DNA of 64,000 bases from Gammaproteobacteria bacterium (GCA_016194635.1 JACQBC010000011.1:1-64000); one strand, 5' to 3'; shown: positions 8,460 to 17,775, counted from the stretch's first letter. Made by a program: numbers and translations. Notes: generated by a model from the sequence alone, not told the origin.

Positions 8460-8735
8460 ATGGCAGATCTCGCGACAACACCCCCGTCAGCGTACTACGC
8501 CGTCATCTTTAGCTCGGTCCGAACCGGTGGCGATGACGGCTACAGTGAGGCAGCGAAACACATGTTAGCGCTCGCCTCGAAACAGCCGGGGTTGCTTGGT
8601 TTTGAAACTGCGCGACACGAAATAGACCCTTGGAAGGAAAATACAACCCACCGCCAAACCCAGAAGCGGGCCAAAGATTGGTATAAATCGTTTCGGGTTC
8701 GTGTTTGTCGCGTCGAGCGCGAATATGGTTTTTAG
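8460..8735 (+). CDS. Antibiotic biosynthesis monooxygenase-like protein, internally shortened
   Basis: 91 residues with the ABM-fold start (SAYYAVIFSSVRTGGDDGY...MLALASKQPGLLGFETARHE) and end (WKENTTHRQTQKRAKDWYKS...RVCRVEREYGF). Family members of this type carry a central strand-loop of about 20 residues (usually a G-ITVSYW-like segment before the AI-WK stretch). Here the sequence jumps straight from FETARHE to DPWKE. The frame is kept, so an in-frame deletion through the ferredoxin-like core is inferred, and the product is probably non-functional. I call it a CDS because no stop or frameshift is present. Confidence 0.65.
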   Translation: MADLATTPPSAYYAVIFSSVRTGGDDGYSEAAKHMLALASKQPGLLGFETARHEIDPWKENTTHRQTQKRAKDWYKSFRVRVCRVEREYGF

Positions 8736-8820
8736 TTTACGTACCAACCGCCCCCTCCCGCCAACCTCTATTCCGCCGCCTTGAGGGAGCACTACAAGAA
8801 TGTGTCTACTAAGGAGGCGT

Positions 8821-8926
8821 ATGAAAAGGATACCCCCCCACCAAGACACGCCGTCAATACCTCCCTGTAGACTCGACAGCCGCATCCCTGCGGCGAACGG
8901 TCTTGGTGGGGAGGTATCCTTTTCAT
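8821..8926. repeat. Long-stem hairpin repeat, copy 2
   Basis: Arms 8821-8847 and 8900-8926 pair at 26 of 27 positions around a 52 nt core, which is in reverse orientation relative to copies 1, 4 and 5. The arms (AAAAGGATACC...CCACCAAGAC) are close to those of copies 4 and 5. The right flank GTGACTCAGTAAT is also shared with copy 5. It fills most of the 354 bp gap between the shortened monooxygenase gene and the AraC pseudogene. Confidence 0.88.
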
Positions 8927-9089
8927 GTGACTCAGTAATATATCGCAACACGCGAAGGACTCCCGTGAACAAATACGCCGCGCATTGAACCGTGCAACCT
9001 AACTATGCCCCCAACCGAGCACCGAGTTATGACAGGCGACTCGTTTTAGGTTCGTGGTCCGCGCGGGATGCGGCAGGGTTAGGTGTCCA

Positions 9090-9700
9090 ATGACATCCCC
9101 TGATAGTCGTGCCGAGTATGCAACCCGGATGCACAACGTGATCGAACACATCGACAACCATCTTGATGGGCCACTGAACCTGGAGGCGCTGGCGGCCGTC
9201 GCACATTTTTCTCCCTTTCATTTCCATCGCATGAAAGTGAAACTAATAGACCGGCCGCCCGTGACCATTGCCTATCTTCGCCACCTCGGCCCGTACGGCG
9301 AGCCTATTATGCGGTTCTGGCAGGACATCTATTATCCATGGGCGGCGACACACAATCTGTTTGATCAGCCGCGCTATGGCATTAGCCATGATGACCCCAG
9401 CATTACAGCGCCGGAGCAATGTCGCTACGATGCCTGCGCCGAAGTTGCAGCGGATTTCGCCGGTGCCGGCCATGCCTTCAAGACAACGATCGCGGGCGGG
9501 CGGTACGCCGTGTTGCGCTTCAAGGGCAGCGTGGCAGAGGTCGGCGCTGCCTGGGCTAAAATGCTGAGGGAGTGGCTACCTCCAGCGGCCTGCAACTCGA
9601 TGCCCGTCCCGCCTTCGAGCACTACCCCAAAGGCGCTGGCCATGATCCACAGACAGGCATGTTTGAGTGCGAGATCTGTATTCCCGTCGCGCCGCTGTGA
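9090..9700 (+). pseudogene. AraC-GyrI-like regulator, deleted and frameshifted
   Basis: The frame starts MTSPDSRAEYATRMHNVIEH with the first AraC helix-turn-helix (LNLEALAAVAHFSPFHFHR). It then jumps directly to the GyrI-like effector domain (VTIAYLRHLGPYGEPI), so the second HTH and linker, roughly 60-80 residues, are missing. Near 9580 the frame also slips. The expected ending (SGLQLDARPAFEHYPKG ... FECEICIPVAPL) is read in another frame and stops at 9698-9700, while the original frame continues meaninglessly to 9758. Two independent lesions make this a pseudogene of a Rob/SoxS-like multidrug-sensing regulator. Confidence 0.8.
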
Positions 9701-9780
9701 GGATGACGGTGCACGTGTAGACCTGCGCGGCGAATCCACCCAACGAAATTGTTCGTAAACAAAGCAGAGTACCCCGTCGT

Positions 9781-10044
9781 GTGTTGATCTTGTATTTCAA
9801 GATCGACCACACCGGCCTAAATGCAAGCGCCTTGTTCACTTGGTTACTCTCTTCATGTGGTGTTACCAGCATCAATGAAGGAAAGTATGGCGTTGCGGAG
9901 TTTGGTGAGTCACCGACAGCTGAGGTCTGGGTAATTAAAGGTGCTGCGAATATTCCACCGGTTCATGGTGTATTCCGCATTAAAATACGGACACAGGTGG
10001 ATGCAGAACAGAAATGCACCGCGTTAACTTTGTGGTATGAATAA
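9781..10044 (+). pseudogene. Probable remnant of a VOC (glyoxalase-like) protein
   Basis: An 87-codon frame with VOC-like features: DHTGLNASALFTWLLSSCG (first strand-helix), YGVAEFG, AEVWVIKGA, IPPVHG and RTQVDA. These follow the order of lactoylglutathione-lyase-type proteins of about 125 residues. It ends after RTQVDAEQKC where the family continues for another 40-50 residues with a metal-binding His/Glu. I infer a truncated copy. A start codon is uncertain (TTG 9784 or GTG 9781). Resemblance is modest; an unrelated small protein is possible. The remaining bases up to 10227 contain no gene that I recognise. Confidence 0.4.
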
Positions 10045-10227
10045 AAACAAATCGTATGGATCAGAACAGGAATATCACCCTATATATTTTAGTGTTTATG
10101 AAAAACATAAGCATAACCGCGCTTAAGAATAACCAGAACACCCATGACCGACGACAAGGTGGTATGCTTTGTCGTTCGTATGTTACACTTTTGTTTCATA
10201 CTAACCTAAGACAAGGAGTCTTAAACA

Positions 10228-10617
10228 ATGAAAAAAACACTCGCTTTAATGTTGTGTACCGGGGCGCTCGCACTTACCTCCCTGACCAGCCTTGCTGCCA
10301 GCAAGGCTGACGCTGTGACCGCGTTGAAAACCGCACGCGAAAAACTGGTGGTGTTGATCGATACAAAAGGAAAAGAGGCACAAGATGCCCTGATCGGTGA
10401 AATTCATAACGCCAGTGATGAAGTAGATTCGCAGCTGGCTGCGCTGTCGGATGATCCTAAAGCGAAACAAGCCGCCAGCGTGTGGGTGGAATTCAAAAAC
10501 ACCCGTGAAACCGAAATCATTCCTGCCGTGCAAAAAGGCGATGTCGTTAAGGCAAAAGAAATTGCCGGCGGGATCCAGAAGGGACGCTTTATGAAAATGA
10601 TCGAATTACTGCAGTAG
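10228..10617 (+). CDS. Exported helical protein of unknown function
   Basis: 129 residues preceded by AAGGAG. A clear signal peptide (MKKTLALMLCTGALALTSL ... LAAS, cleavage likely after residue 23 or 24) is followed by an all-helical, charged mature domain of about 105 residues. That domain resembles a four-helix-bundle sensor or cytochrome-b562-like fold in pattern only; no CxxCH haem motif or other ligand set is visible. It is likely periplasmic. No partner is evident; the next gene starts 58 bp downstream and may be co-transcribed. Confidence 0.75.
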   Translation: MKKTLALMLCTGALALTSLTSLAASKADAVTALKTAREKLVVLIDTKGKEAQDALIGEIHNASDEVDSQLAALSDDPKAKQAASVWVEFKNTRETEIIPAVQKGDVVKAKEIAGGIQKGRFMKMIELLQ

Positions 10618-10675
10618 TGATTGGGTTGGCCGGGCGGTGTGGCGCGGGGGATTACAATAAAGTAAGGAGTTCATT

Positions 10676-11257
10676 ATGGGTGTAAAGAAAATCTTGATGC
10701 TCGTGGGCGACTATGTGGAAGACTACGAGGTGATGGTGCCCTTCCAGGCGCTCTTAATGGTGGGGCATACGGTCCATGCGGTTTGTCCCGACAAGAAAGC
10801 AGGTGAGAAGATACGTACCGCGGTACACGATTTTGAGGGGGACCAGACCTACAGCGAAAAACCCGGCCATAACTTTACATTGAATGCGAGTTTTGCAGAG
10901 GTTAAGGCCGAGGACTACGACGCGCTGGTCATCCCCGGTGGGCGCGCCCCGGAATACATTCGCTTGAATGCGGCCGTGTTAAAGATGGTGCGGCACTTTT
11001 CGCAAGCCAACAAACCCATTGCTTCTATCTGCCACGGTGCTCAGGTGTTGGCCGCCGCCGGGGTCATTGAAGGCAAAGCCTGCTCCGCTTATCCGGCGGT
11101 GGGACCGGATGTCACACGTGCGGGCGGCAAGTATGTCGATATCGCCGTGGATAAGGCCCACGTGGACGGCAAGTTGGTCACCGCGCCGGCCTGGCCCGCC
11201 CATCCTGATTGGCTGGCTAAATTCCTGCAAGTGCTGGGAACCAAGATTGAGCCCTAG
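10676..11257 (+). CDS. DJ-1/PfpI-family protein
   Basis: 193 residues. The family nucleophile elbow is present as [14 protein letters not shown] (Cys near residue 118), with the acidic partner in [13 protein letters not shown] and the conserved GGRAPEYIR loop. ATG 10676 follows AAGGAG. DJ-1/PfpI proteins include proteases, deglycases and stress-response hydrolases; the sequence does not distinguish them. The sequence [14 protein letters not shown] is closest to the YhbO/PfpI type associated with glyoxal or oxidative stress. It acts in the cytoplasm. Confidence 0.93.
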   Translation: MGVKKILMLVGDYVEDYEVMVPFQALLMVGHTVHAVCPDKKAGEKIRTAVHDFEGDQTYSEKPGHNFTLNASFAEVKAEDYDALVIPGGRAPEYIRLNAAVLKMVRHFSQANKPIASICHGAQVLAAAGVIEGKACSAYPAVGPDVTRAGGKYVDIAVDKAHVDGKLVTAPAWPAHPDWLAKFLQVLGTKIEP

Positions 11258-11481
11258 GCTAATTGACTTTAAAAAAGTAAAAGAATTAAGATGAATCGGC
11301 GTGGGATCGGTGTTGCGATAGTTATAGGAGTGCGCGCCATTTGAAGAGCTGTGTTAGCGTCGTTGTTTTGTCTAGCCGCGAATGTGATCTACAGTTTTTA
11401 TATGCACAAAGATGTTTCTGGGCTTAACACACGTATTCAAAACCAAGTTATATTCTAAATATTCTAACCCAGGAGCCTCGC

Positions 11482-11913
11482 ATGGAACATTGGTTGTCTC
11501 TGGCGTACCTGGTGGCCGGGATCATTTTGGCGGTTATGGAAATGGTCACGCTCACTTTTTATCTGGCGGGATTATCGTTCGCGGCCTTGTGCACCGCGCT
11601 TTACACCTGGGTGTATACGTCCACATGGTGGCAGGCGGCGATTGTCTTCGCGGTAGCGGCGGTTATTGCACTGCCGCTGGTGCACCTGCTGCGTCTGCGC
11701 ATGCAGGCCGGCCGCAGCAACAGCGGCCTGGATGACATGGACAGGGGTGCGCTGGTGACGGTGGCCGAGGACAATAACGGTGATCTCAAGGTGAGGTACC
11801 GCGACTCGCTGTGGGAAGCGGTATGGGAAGGTGGGGGCAAGCCACAGGTCGGGATGCGTGCCGAAATAGTGGCGCGTAACGGTTCACGGCTGCGCATCAA
11901 GGCCATTGGCTGA
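11482..11913 (+). CDS. NfeD-family membrane protein
   Basis: 143 residues: two or three hydrophobic helices (about 5-25, 27-50 and 52-75) and a C-terminal OB-fold domain (ALVTVAEDNNGDLKVRYRDS ... LRIKAIG) that is the NfeD signature. A good GGAG precedes ATG 11482. NfeD proteins work with stomatin/flotillin-type SPFH proteins, and exactly such a gene follows 37 bp downstream, so the two form a membrane-microdomain or quality-control operon. Confidence 0.93.
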   Translation: MEHWLSLAYLVAGIILAVMEMVTLTFYLAGLSFAALCTALYTWVYTSTWWQAAIVFAVAAVIALPLVHLLRLRMQAGRSNSGLDDMDRGALVTVAEDNNGDLKVRYRDSLWEAVWEGGGKPQVGMRAEIVARNGSRLRIKAIG

Positions 11914-11950
11914 AAAAATATTTACCCTGTTAGCATTAAGGAGCATTTTT

Positions 11951-12886
11951 ATGGACATTACGATTTCCTCAATTGTGGGTTTACTTATCATCCTGTGGGC
12001 GGCGGTTATGATCATCCGCGCGGTGCGTATTGTGCCGCAGCAGCAGGCTTGGGTGATCGAACGCTTGGGTAAATTCCGCGATGTACTGACCTCGGGCATG
12101 CAGATCATCGTGCCGTTCTTCGACCGCGTGGCCTATAAATTCGACATGCGCGAGATCCCCATGGACGTGCCCGAGCAGGTGTGCATCACCAAGGACAACA
12201 CCCGGCTTTCGGTAGACGGCGTGCTTTACTACCAAATCACCGATGCCCGCAACGCCGCATACGGCACCAGCAATGTGATTACCGCGGTGGTGCAGCTGGT
12301 GCAAACCACGATGCGTGCCGAAGTCGGCAAGCTGGCGCTGGATGAGTGCCTGTCGCAACGCGATACCCTCAACAAAGGGGTGGTGGATGTGCTCACCCAA
12401 GCCGCCACCAGTTGGGGCGTAAAAGTACTGCGTTACGAGATCCGCAATCTCACACCGCCGGATGAGATCCAGCGCGCCATGGAACTACAACTCACCGCCG
12501 AGCGCCAAAAGCGCGCCGCGATTGCCAAGTCCGAGGGCGATCGTCAGCAAGCCATCAACCAATCGGAAGGCCAGAAGCAAAGCCAGATCAACAATGCCGA
12601 AGGCGAACGCCAGTCCGCCATCTTGCGCGCTGACGGCCAGGGTCAGGCGATCGCCACGGTAGCCGCGGCAACGGCTAAAGCGATATCTGACATCGGCAAG
12701 GCGGTGGCCGGGGAAGGCGGTGCCGATGCACTGTATTACCAACTCGGACAGCAATGGGTACAGCAGTGGGGGCTCATCGCCAAGAGCACCACCGTCACGG
12801 TGGTGCCGGCGAACATGGGCGATCTCTCGGCGATGGTGGGTTCGTTATTATCCCAGGCTGGAAATGCCAAAACCGGCGTGAAATAG
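11951..12886 (+). CDS. SPFH/stomatin-like membrane protein (QmcA type)
   Basis: 311 residues. ATG 11951 (after AAGGAG) gives an N-terminal anchor helix ISSIVGLLIILWAAVMII, then the SPFH domain (VPQQQAWVIERLGKFRDVL, VYYQITDA-like segment, RDTLNKGV). A long Ala/Glu/Gln-rich coiled coil follows (about 190-260), then a C-terminal tail. It oligomerises at the inner membrane, where QmcA-type proteins associate with FtsH-like proteases or lipid domains. It is paired with the NfeD gene upstream, as in many bacteria. Confidence 0.95.
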   Translation: MDITISSIVGLLIILWAAVMIIRAVRIVPQQQAWVIERLGKFRDVLTSGMQIIVPFFDRVAYKFDMREIPMDVPEQVCITKDNTRLSVDGVLYYQITDARNAAYGTSNVITAVVQLVQTTMRAEVGKLALDECLSQRDTLNKGVVDVLTQAATSWGVKVLRYEIRNLTPPDEIQRAMELQLTAERQKRAAIAKSEGDRQQAINQSEGQKQSQINNAEGERQSAILRADGQGQAIATVAAATAKAISDIGKAVAGEGGADALYYQLGQQWVQQWGLIAKSTTVTVVPANMGDLSAMVGSLLSQAGNAKTGVK

Positions 12887-12993
12887 TCAGTAGTGTGTGG
12901 CTGACGTAACATATAGCCACTAGGCGCGGATTTTATAATTGATTGCAGATAAACTGCTTGAGCTTTGAATGGGATAGGGTCAACCTTGAGCGT

Positions 12994-14700
12994 ATGAAAA
13001 ACATAACAAACGAGAAAAAACCCGGTTTCATAGCGATGCGCGGAGCTTGGTTTGGAGTATGGTTTTTTGCATGTCTTGCCATCCAAGGCTGCGCCACACT
13101 GGATATCAATTTAGCAAAACGAACCGTCGCTAGTGGCAATGCGGACGGAGCGATAGCAATTTTGCGTCCAATCGCCGCCCAAGGCAACAGGGTCGCGCAA
13201 TACGAACTTGCGGATATCTACCTGCGAGTTCAAAGTGGAAAAATGAATCTGGAAGAAGGCATGCCGTGGATGCTCAAGGCGGCTGAGCAGGGTTATCTAG
13301 AGGCGCAGTTGGACCTTGGTTACCATTACGAAGTTGATTACAAGAACTACACTGATGCGCTCAAATGGTTTACGAAGGCGGCGGAACACCTTGACAAACC
13401 GACGGGACGTACCGCGGCGGAGAATATCGGTATTATGTACCTGGGCGGACGGGGTGTGGAGCCAGACAGTGCGGAAGCGGCACGCTGGTATCGAAAGTCT
13501 GCAGCACATGGGGGTGCCAGAGGCCAGTTTGCCCTAGGCCAGTTGTATTTTGACGGGCAAGGAGTCCCTAAGGATTTTAACCAAGCGGTCACGCTGATGG
13601 GTCAGGCAGCGAAGCAACAACACGCCGTGGCTCGGTACACTTTGATATTCATTTATGCGGAAGGTATCCAAACAGAACCCAATGCTATCGAAGCCGCTTA
13701 CTGGTATTCGGGTATGCGTGTTCCGGACGAGGGGCAGGCCGATTATCTGGTCGCAAAGTTTTACACCGAGGGATTCATTGCGCGGGACGAAGAAATGCAG
13801 ACCCTTTCGTGGCTGATGCGACGCCGAGGGGTAGCGGAGGAACCGGCTAACAAATACTTAAAGCAAATTTACCGGCAGAGGTGGGCTGACATGGAACGCG
13901 CGATTCATTGGTATCAGGCTGGCGCCGAGGCGGGTTTTGTTGGCGCGCAGGTAAATCTCGCGCGGATTTACTGGGACGATAAGGGTTCGTATTGGAATTG
14001 CGGCGAGGCAATCAAGTGGCTAAAGCTTGCCGCGGAAAAGGCTGACCCCTCCGCACTGGTTAACATGGGGTTTTTATACACCCAAGGCCCGGATCGCACG
14101 ATAACCGGGATCGGCATCAGGTTGCATGAGACTGGAAATGGTCTCCAAATTAACAAGGTGAAGAATGATAGCCCCGCAGAACATGCGGGGTTGCTGGTGG
14201 GCGATATCCTTGTCGGTATCAATACTGATGATGCCTTAAAGTTAGGTGTGCAGGGCGTTATTGATCAGATACGCGCGAGCAAGGACAAACAAGTCATGCT
14301 GAGCATTCGTCGCGAGGGCGATGAAAAAATCAAAACCATCAACATCACGCCCCAGGAAATTATTATTAAATGTCCAGGGGCCGAAGACGTAGGCTTGGTA
14401 AGCGATAACGCCGAGGCGGTCAAATGGTTTCAAAAGGCGGCGGATCGAGGCAGCTCCGTCGGCCTGTTCTTTCTCGCCAAGGCATATCAAGAAGGAAAGG
14501 GGGTTGCGCAGAACTATCAGAAAGCGATGGATCTGTACAACCAAGGTGCACGTCGGGGTGATTGGGAGGCGGTGCAGGAGATTTCACACATGTATAACAC
14601 CGGCCAAGGTGTCGATAAAAGTAAAACGCTTGGGGACAACTGGATGCGTAAGGCAATCGACCTGAAGCACCAGGCCGTTACTCACGACCAGCATTTTTAA
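12994..14700 (+). CDS. Sel1-repeat lipoprotein with an inserted PDZ domain
   Basis: About 568 residues from ATG 12994; ATG 13033 is an alternative. A lipobox (FACLAIQGC) predicts an acylated Cys and an envelope location. Sel1-like repeats fill residues about 30-370 (AQYELADIYL, AQLDLGYHYE, FALGQLYFDGQGVPKD and so on) and resume at the end (GLFFLAKAYQEGKGVAQN, EISHMYNTGQGVDKS). Between them is a PDZ domain (about 375-450: TGIGIRLHETGNGLQI, DSPAEHAGLLVGDILVGIN). Sel1 repeats bind proteins and PDZ domains bind C-terminal tails, so a scaffold or protease adaptor is likely. No catalytic residues are seen. It stands alone. Confidence 0.88.
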   Translation: MKNITNEKKPGFIAMRGAWFGVWFFACLAIQGCATLDINLAKRTVASGNADGAIAILRPIAAQGNRVAQYELADIYLRVQSGKMNLEEGMPWMLKAAEQGYLEAQLDLGYHYEVDYKNYTDALKWFTKAAEHLDKPTGRTAAENIGIMYLGGRGVEPDSAEAARWYRKSAAHGGARGQFALGQLYFDGQGVPKDFNQAVTLMGQAAKQQHAVARYTLIFIYAEGIQTEPNAIEAAYWYSGMRVPDEGQADYLVAKFYTEGFIARDEEMQTLSWLMRRRGVAEEPANKYLKQIYRQRWADMERAIHWYQAGAEAGFVGAQVNLARIYWDDKGSYWNCGEAIKWLKLAAEKADPSALVNMGFLYTQGPDRTITGIGIRLHETGNGLQINKVKNDSPAEHAGLLVGDILVGINTDDALKLGVQGVIDQIRASKDKQVMLSIRREGDEKIKTINITPQEIIIKCPGAEDVGLVSDNAEAVKWFQKAADRGSSVGLFFLAKAYQEGKGVAQNYQKAMDLYNQGARRGDWEAVQEISHMYNTGQGVDKSKTLGDNWMRKAIDLKHQAVTHDQHF

Positions 14701-14744
14701 ACTCTGGTTATCTAGCAACCCTAAATCAATTTAGAGGTAACAGT

Positions 14745-15300
14745 ATGACGCTAACGCCCTCCTTACCGTCCACCCAACCGCGAATATTAGTGCTCGCCGC
14801 CATCGCAATGCTCTCAGGTTGTTTGGCGGCGGGAAACATCTCAGACACCGCCGCCGTGGATCAAAAACATGGAGTGCTTGTCACGGCTGTGCACTCTAAT
14901 TACGAAGGGTATAAAAATATTCTTACACCCGATCTCAGGTTTCGATTCCGGCCGGAGGGAGGTAGCAATTTTAGCCGCATTGAGTTAGTGCTGAGCGAGG
15001 CCGACGAGCTGAAAGTCATTTCACTACCCATCGGAAAATACCAATGGGAAAGCCTGATGATCGGAAATAGTTATTTACTACTCGACAAAACCAAGGGGTT
15101 CGAGATTCAACCAAACAAAGTCACGTATATTTGGTGATATTGATTGTGAGATCAAGTCTATGGCCTCCGGCACCCGCGCTACGTTGAATGTAAAGGATGA
15201 TGCCGCGGCAACCAAGCCGCGATTTGAAAATAAATATCCAGGCCTTGCAAAGAATCATGAATTTACAAAGCAGCTCACCGTACTCAAACCCGTAAGATAA
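14745..15300 (+). pseudogene. Lipoprotein gene broken by a one-base frameshift
   Basis: The first frame (14745-15137) gives a lipoprotein with lipobox IAMLSGC and a beta-rich domain. It stops at 15135-15137 right after FEIQPNKVTYIW. Dropping one T of the TTT run at 15129-15135 lets the frame continue as VTYIGDIDCEIKSMASG and on to a stop at 15298-15300, adding about 55 residues with good composition. The pattern of a strand ending in YIGDI is typical of such beta-sandwich lipoproteins. So the gene is about 185 codons with a single-base insertion, either a real mutation or a sequencing error. The function is unknown. Confidence 0.75.
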
Positions 15301-15533
15301 ACCCGAGTTCGGCCATGGCATGCTCAGCGGTGGGCAAGAGTATTTCACTTGTCCACGTGAGCTGCCGCCTTATGAAATCCCCCACCGGCTACGCTAAAAG
15401 CAGTCTCGGGTAACTTCGTCTTAGAAAACCCCCTGCGCAGGGCCTTGCGGTTATTAACTTATTGTTAAGCAAGCGCAGATGGCGGAGTGCTGCTTTAGGC
15501 AGAGAGCTGTTTTAAACTGCGTATACGCCAGCA

Positions 15534-15555
15534 ATGTCATACCAATGTCATACTC
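15534..15555 (+). promoter_or_regulatory. Pho box upstream of pstS
   Basis: Two perfect TGTCATA repeats at 15535-15541 and 15546-15552 are separated by 4 bp, the spacing of the PhoB recognition sequence. A -10-like TAGTTT starts 10 bp after the second repeat. It lies about 55 bp upstream of the pstS start, so PhoB-dependent induction under phosphate limitation is expected. Confidence 0.88.
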
Positions 15556-15606
15556 GGTTGATAGTTTACTCCCATACCAACAATGTATTGTCATGAGGAG
15601 AATCCT

Positions 15607-16680
15607 ATGTCGCAGTTATTCAACCGTGGTGTACTGGCGGGTACCGTATTGGTTCTTGCCGGTGCTTTGTCAACGGTTGTCGCCGAACCGGTCACGCAAA
15701 TAAACGGTGCCGGGGCCACTTTTCCCTACCCGATCTACGCCAAGTGGGCCGAGCGTTATGCCCAGGACAAAGGGGTTAAGCTCAATTACCAATCGATCGG
15801 TTCAGGGGGCGGAATTCAACAAATTAAAGCCAAGACGGTGGATTTCGGTGCTTCCGATGCGCCCTTAAAACCCGAAGAACTCGACGCCAGTGGTTTAATG
15901 CAATTTCCCATGGTGATGGGCGGTGTGGTCCCGGTCATTAATGTGCCCGGTATCAAGACCGGCGAATTAAAATTACCCGCGGAATTACTCGCCGACATCT
16001 ATTTGGGCAAGATCAAAAAATGGAATGACGCGGCCATCACCAAGGCCAACCCTGGGGTCAAGTTACCAGCGTTAGATATTACGGTAGTACACCGCTCTGA
16101 CGGCTCGGGGACCACCTGGATCTATACCAATTACCTGACCAAGGTGAGCAAGCAATGGGCCGAAAAGGTTGGCAATAATAATGCTGTGGCCTGGCCGACC
16201 GGTGTGGGTGGCAAGGGCAATGAGGGTGTGGCCTCGTATGTCAGCCGCATTAAAGGCGCCATCGGCTACGTCGAATACGCCTATGCGCTGCAGAACAAGA
16301 TCAGTTATGCATTGTTGCAAAATCACGCCGGTCATTTTGTCAAACCCGACAGCGCCAGTTTCCAAGCCGCTGCCGCCAACGCCGACTGGGCACACGCCCC
16401 AGGCTTTTTTATGGTGCTGACCGATCAACCCGGCAAAGACAGCTGGCCTATCACCGGCGCGACCTTCATCTTGGTTTATAAAAACCAAGCCAAACCCGAT
16501 GCCGGCCGTGAAGTGTTGAAGTTCTTTGATTGGTCCTATCACCACGGGGGTGAAATGGCGGAAAAACTCGACTACATACCGATGCCCGCGAACGTCATCA
16601 AGCTGGTGGAGTCGACGTGGCAACAAGACATCAAAGACAGCGCCGGAAAAAATGTTTGGGAAAGCGCCATGGTTCAATAA
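15607..16680 (+). CDS. pstS: Phosphate ABC transporter substrate-binding protein
   Basis: 357 residues from ATG 15607 (GAGGAG upstream). The signal peptide ends near LSTVVAEP, and the mature protein begins with the family motif INGAGATFPYPIYAKWAERY. Phosphate-contacting motifs GASDAPL and HRSDGSGTTWIYTNYL are present. It captures phosphate in the periplasm for PstCA. It is the first gene of pstSCAB, directly behind a Pho box. phoU and phoBR are not in the window. Confidence 0.97.
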   Translation: MSQLFNRGVLAGTVLVLAGALSTVVAEPVTQINGAGATFPYPIYAKWAERYAQDKGVKLNYQSIGSGGGIQQIKAKTVDFGASDAPLKPEELDASGLMQFPMVMGGVVPVINVPGIKTGELKLPAELLADIYLGKIKKWNDAAITKANPGVKLPALDITVVHRSDGSGTTWIYTNYLTKVSKQWAEKVGNNNAVAWPTGVGGKGNEGVASYVSRIKGAIGYVEYAYALQNKISYALLQNHAGHFVKPDSASFQAAAANADWAHAPGFFMVLTDQPGKDSWPITGATFILVYKNQAKPDAGREVLKFFDWSYHHGGEMAEKLDYIPMPANVIKLVESTWQQDIKDSAGKNVWESAMVQ

Positions 16681-16779
16681 AGTTCCGATGATCGCCACAG
16701 GCAAGCGATGAGGCTGCGGTAGTACTCGGCATTCCAGGTCGTTCGCCGTGTGGCGTTTTTAATAACATAGCAGAGTATA

Positions 16780-17775
16780 GTGTTGAGCCTATCCATACCT
16801 GTATCCGCAGCAAGACATCCACATTACGCACGCGTGACACGCTACGCGATGGTGGATGGGATCTTTCGTTTTCTCACGCGTGCCGCCGCCGGGTTAACCT
16901 TTCTGATCGTTATGGGAGTCTTGCTGGCCTTGGCGCTAGGCGCGTACCCGGCGCTGCATAAATTTGGGATCGGGTTTATCAGCAGCAGTCAATGGAATCC
17001 GGTGACGCAGGAATTCGGCGCCGCCCCGGCGATTGTTGGAACACTCATCACGTCCTTCCTGGCCTTATTATTAGCGGTGCCGTTGAGTTTTGGTATTACC
17101 GTGTTCATTAACGAACTGACGCCGCCATGGTTAAAGCGGCCCGCCGCTATCGCCATCGAGTTGCTCGCAGCGATTCCCAGCATTATTTACGGCATGTGGG
17201 GACTGTTTGTCTTCGCGCCGTGGTTTGCGGAGCACGCCCAACCCTGGTTAACCGAACACAGCGCCGGCTGGCCGCTGCTCGGAATGCTGTTCGATGGGCC
17301 GCCAATGGGTATCGGCATGTTTAGCGCCGGGTTAATCCTGGCCATCATGATCACGCCGTTTATTACCGCCATCTGGCGCGAAGTGTTTGCCCTGGTGCCC
17401 GCGGTGCTCAAGGAAAGCGCTTACGGGTTGGGCGCGACCACCTGGGAAGTTATCTGGAAGGTAGTACTGCCCTATACCCGCGCGGGGGTGATCGGCGGCA
17501 TCATGTTGGGCTTGGGCCGCGCTCTGGGCGAGACCATGGCCGTGACGTTTGTCATCGGCAACGCGCACGACATCAGCCCGTCGTTATTCATGCCGGGGGC
17601 GACGATTTCATCCACCCTGGCCAACGAATTCACCGAAGCGGTGGGTGATATGTACCTCTCGTCGTTATTCGCGATCGGCTTGATCTTATTTATTATCACC
17701 TTCATTGTGCTGGGGGCGGCACGCCTGTTGCTCTCGCGGCTACGGGCCAAATCATTGCAGTCGGCCGCCGCATGA
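16780..17775 (+). CDS. pstC: Phosphate ABC transporter permease
   Basis: 331 residues from GTG 16780; ATG 16849 ([15 protein letters not shown]) is a plausible shorter start. About six membrane helices, with the ABC-permease coupling motif around [22 protein letters not shown] and [18 protein letters not shown]. It forms the inner-membrane channel with PstA. It overlaps pstA by 4 bases. Confidence 0.95.
   Translation: MLSLSIPVSAARHPHYARVTRYAMVDGIFRFLTRAAAGLTFLIVMGVLLALALGAYPALHKFGIGFISSSQWNPVTQEFGAAPAIVGTLITSFLALLLAVPLSFGITVFINELTPPWLKRPAAIAIELLAAIPSIIYGMWGLFVFAPWFAEHAQPWLTEHSAGWPLLGMLFDGPPMGIGMFSAGLILAIMITPFITAIWREVFALVPAVLKESAYGLGATTWEVIWKVVLPYTRAGVIGGIMLGLGRALGETMAVTFVIGNAHDISPSLFMPGATISSTLANEFTEAVGDMYLSSLFAIGLILFIITFIVLGAARLLLSRLRAKSLQSAAA

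Noticed and set aside
8800-8988. Open frames across the hairpin repeats, for example at 8800-8988, 46039-46227 and 4143-4411
   Set aside because: They translate the repeat core and stems (AAGMRPPSYRD, AAGMLLSSLQGG), recur with the repeat and have no ribosome sites; not genes.
9785-9803. GATCTTG...CAAGATC inverted repeat at the start of the VOC remnant
   Set aside because: A short stem within a likely former coding region, no promoter or terminator context.
16072-16704. Long antisense frame inside pstS
   Set aside because: It shadows a certain gene and shows no start signal or family pattern.
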